A stretch of 64,000 nucleotides of DNA, taken from assembly GCF_035762065.1 (NCBI RefSeq), contig NZ_DASTPW010000012.1:1-64000 (forward strand). The letters run 5' to 3'. A program made the translations under genes and the position numbers. This document shows, piece by piece, positions 62,901 to 64,000 of the stretch. The notes under the pieces are model-generated. The model saw nothing but the letters and a program-made list of their open reading frames with translations, did no database searches and was not told where the DNA came from. Position 1 is the first letter of the stretch. The number at the start of each line of letters is the position of its first letter. The stretch is from Methylibium sp035762065 (GTDB lineage: Bacteria; Pseudomonadota; Gammaproteobacteria; Burkholderiales; Burkholderiaceae_C).

Positions 62901-62938
62901 CGTTCGCCGCGCGTGCCGCGTGTCGCGGCATGCGAACG
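62901..62938 (+). repeat. Nested hairpin in the hemA-prfA gap
   Basis: An outer stem CGTTCGC/GCGAACG encloses an inner TGCCGCG-TGT-CGCGGCA hairpin, each a perfect 7-bp pairing. It occupies most of the 66-bp gap, ending 17 bp before prfA. It could act as an attenuator or a processing site between the two genes. No T-run follows. Confidence 0.55.
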
Positions 62939-62955
62939 CTTCCTTCCCCGGCCCG

Positions 62956-64000
62956 ATGAAACCCGCCCTGCGCCAGCAACTCGCCCGCTACCGCGAGCGC
63001 CTCGCCGAACTCGACAGCCTGCTCGCCGACCCCGCGGTGATGCGCGACGGCCCCGGTTTTCGGGCGCTGAGCCGCGAGCACGTCGAGGTAGCCGGTGTCG
63101 TCGAGCGGGCCGATCGGCACGCGCGACGCGAAGCGGATCTGCACTCCGCCGAGGAGCTGGCGCGCGACCCCGAGATGGCCGGGCTGGCGGCCGACGAGAT
63201 CGTGAGCGCGTCCGCCGAACTCGAACGCCTCGAAGCCGAACTCCAGCGCCTGCTGCTGCCGCGCGATGCGGACGACGCGCGCGCCGCCTTCGTCGAGATC
63301 CGCGCCGGCACGGGCGGCGACGAGTCGGCGCTGTTCGCCGGCGACCTGGTGCGCATGTACACGCGCTACGCCGAGGCGCAGGGCTGGCGCGTCGAGCTGC
63401 TGTCGGCCAGCGACAGCGAACTCGGCGGCTACAAGGACGCGGTGCTGCGCATCGACGGCGCCGCGCGCGAGGACGCGCCGGCCGCGGGCATCTACGGGCA
63501 CCTGAAGTTCGAGTCCGGCGGCCACCGCGTGCAGCGCGTCCCGGCCACCGAGACGCAGGGGCGCATCCACACCAGCGCCTGCACCGTCGCGGTGTTCGCC
63601 GAGCCCGACGAGGCCGAGGAAGTCACGCTGAACCCGGCCGAGCTGCGCATCGACACCTTCCGCGCCAGCGGCGCCGGCGGCCAGCACATCAACAAGACCG
63701 ACTCGGCGGTGCGCGTGACGCATCTGCCCACGGGGCTCGTCGCCGAGTGCCAGGACGACCGCTCGCAGCACCGAAACAAGGCCCGGGCGCTCGCGGTGCT
63801 GGCCGCGCGCCTGCGCGACAAGGACAAGCTCGAGCGCCAGGCGAAGGAAGCGGCCGAGCGCCGCAGCCTGATCGGCAGCGGCGACCGCAGCGACCGCATC
63901 CGCACCTACAACTTCCCGCAGGGGCGGCTCACCGACCACCGCATCAACCTGACGCTCTACCAGCTGGGCGCGGTGATGGACGGCGAGCTGGGCCCGGTCG
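62956..64000 (+). CDS. prfA: Peptide chain release factor 1, 5' part (runs off window)
   Basis: RF1 ends translation at UAA and UAG. About 348 of roughly 360 residues are visible. The sequence has the domain 1 start (LRQQLARYRERLAELDSLLA), the release-factor core VQRVPATETQGRIHTSACTV, and the peptidyl-transferase motif GAGGQHINKTDSAVR with its methylated Gln. DRIRTYNFPQGRLTDHRI follows. The frame is open to the last base; the stop lies outside the window. Confidence 0.97.
   Translation, partial: MKPALRQQLARYRERLAELDSLLADPAVMRDGPGFRALSREHVEVAGVVERADRHARREADLHSAEELARDPEMAGLAADEIVSASAELERLEAELQRLLLPRDADDARAAFVEIRAGTGGDESALFAGDLVRMYTRYAEAQGWRVELLSASDSELGGYKDAVLRIDGAAREDAPAAGIYGHLKFESGGHRVQRVPATETQGRIHTSACTVAVFAEPDEAEEVTLNPAELRIDTFRASGAGGQHINKTDSAVRVTHLPTGLVAECQDDRSQHRNKARALAVLAARLRDKDKLERQAKEAAERRSLIGSGDRSDRIRTYNFPQGRLTDHRINLTLYQLGAVMDGELGPV

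Overview
The window is a 64 kb piece of a chromosome with very high GC (roughly 70% by eye). It carries no rRNA, tRNA, transposase, phage or CRISPR sequence that I could see. The gene content (ftsA-ftsZ, lpxC, dusB-fis-purH, hemA-prfA, a PedF-type cytochrome, urtABCDE beside formamidase) points to a Burkholderiales betaproteobacterium, most likely the Rubrivivax/Leptothrix/Methylibium group. The placement is inference from gene content and protein style, not from a search.

Layout. 1-2322: the end of the division cluster (ftsA, cut by the window edge, and ftsZ). 2489-11587: a minus-strand peptide ABC transporter operon with three tandem family-5 binding proteins (dppA1-A2-A3-B-C-D-F); it lies between ftsZ and lpxC (11785-12720), which are commonly close together. 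12786-17137: two small membrane proteins, then a SoxYZ-like carrier, a metallohydrolase-like protein and a PQQ alcohol dehydrogenase with a lanthanide-type active-site signature. 17162-23539: a 5'-truncated GNA1162/DUF799 lipoprotein gene and a complete RND tripartite efflux pump. 23734-26166: a four-gene ExbB/ExbD-like membrane cluster of unknown role. 26277-29969: a sigma-54 activator facing a pedF-like cytochrome and a periplasmic binding protein of the quinoprotein type. 30102-33660: a Cache-GGDEF cyclase, ruvC and a TPR/transglutaminase-like lipoprotein. 33746-39083: a minus-strand run of phospholipid genes (cdsA-like, plsC-like), an outer membrane protein, purH, fis and dusB. 39182-42536: yqaA-like, an unusual class 1 FBPase, and LuxR and Crp regulators. 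42577-49134: fmdB, fmdA and urtEDCBA. 49334-53610: an NCS1-permease/histidine-kinase/receiver fusion with its LuxR response regulator, divergent from urtA. 53721-56802: ybhP-clsB-ybhN. 56827-61401: bioF-bioD-bioA-queD-queE and a small membrane protein (minus). 61552-64000: hemA and the start of prfA.

Systems. Three sigma-54 (-24/-12) promoter matches precede the SoxYZ-like gene, the PQQ dehydrogenase and the cytochrome. The only sigma-54 activator in the window sits divergent to the cytochrome, and inverted repeats with a shared CTGCTCC half-site lie about 61-62 bp upstream of two of the promoters. These genes, 11 kb apart, therefore probably form one alcohol-oxidation regulon. The urt/fmd operon and the transporter-kinase fusion with its regulator likely form a second sensing-and-uptake unit for urea or short amides.

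Repeats. Seven copies of an approximately 76-84 bp element made of three hairpins are scattered through the window. Six abut the TGA stop codon of a minus-strand gene. The seventh is inserted in frame, in reverse orientation, inside the cdsA-like gene. Differences between copies fall mostly in loops or are compensatory in stems, which suggests selection on structure.
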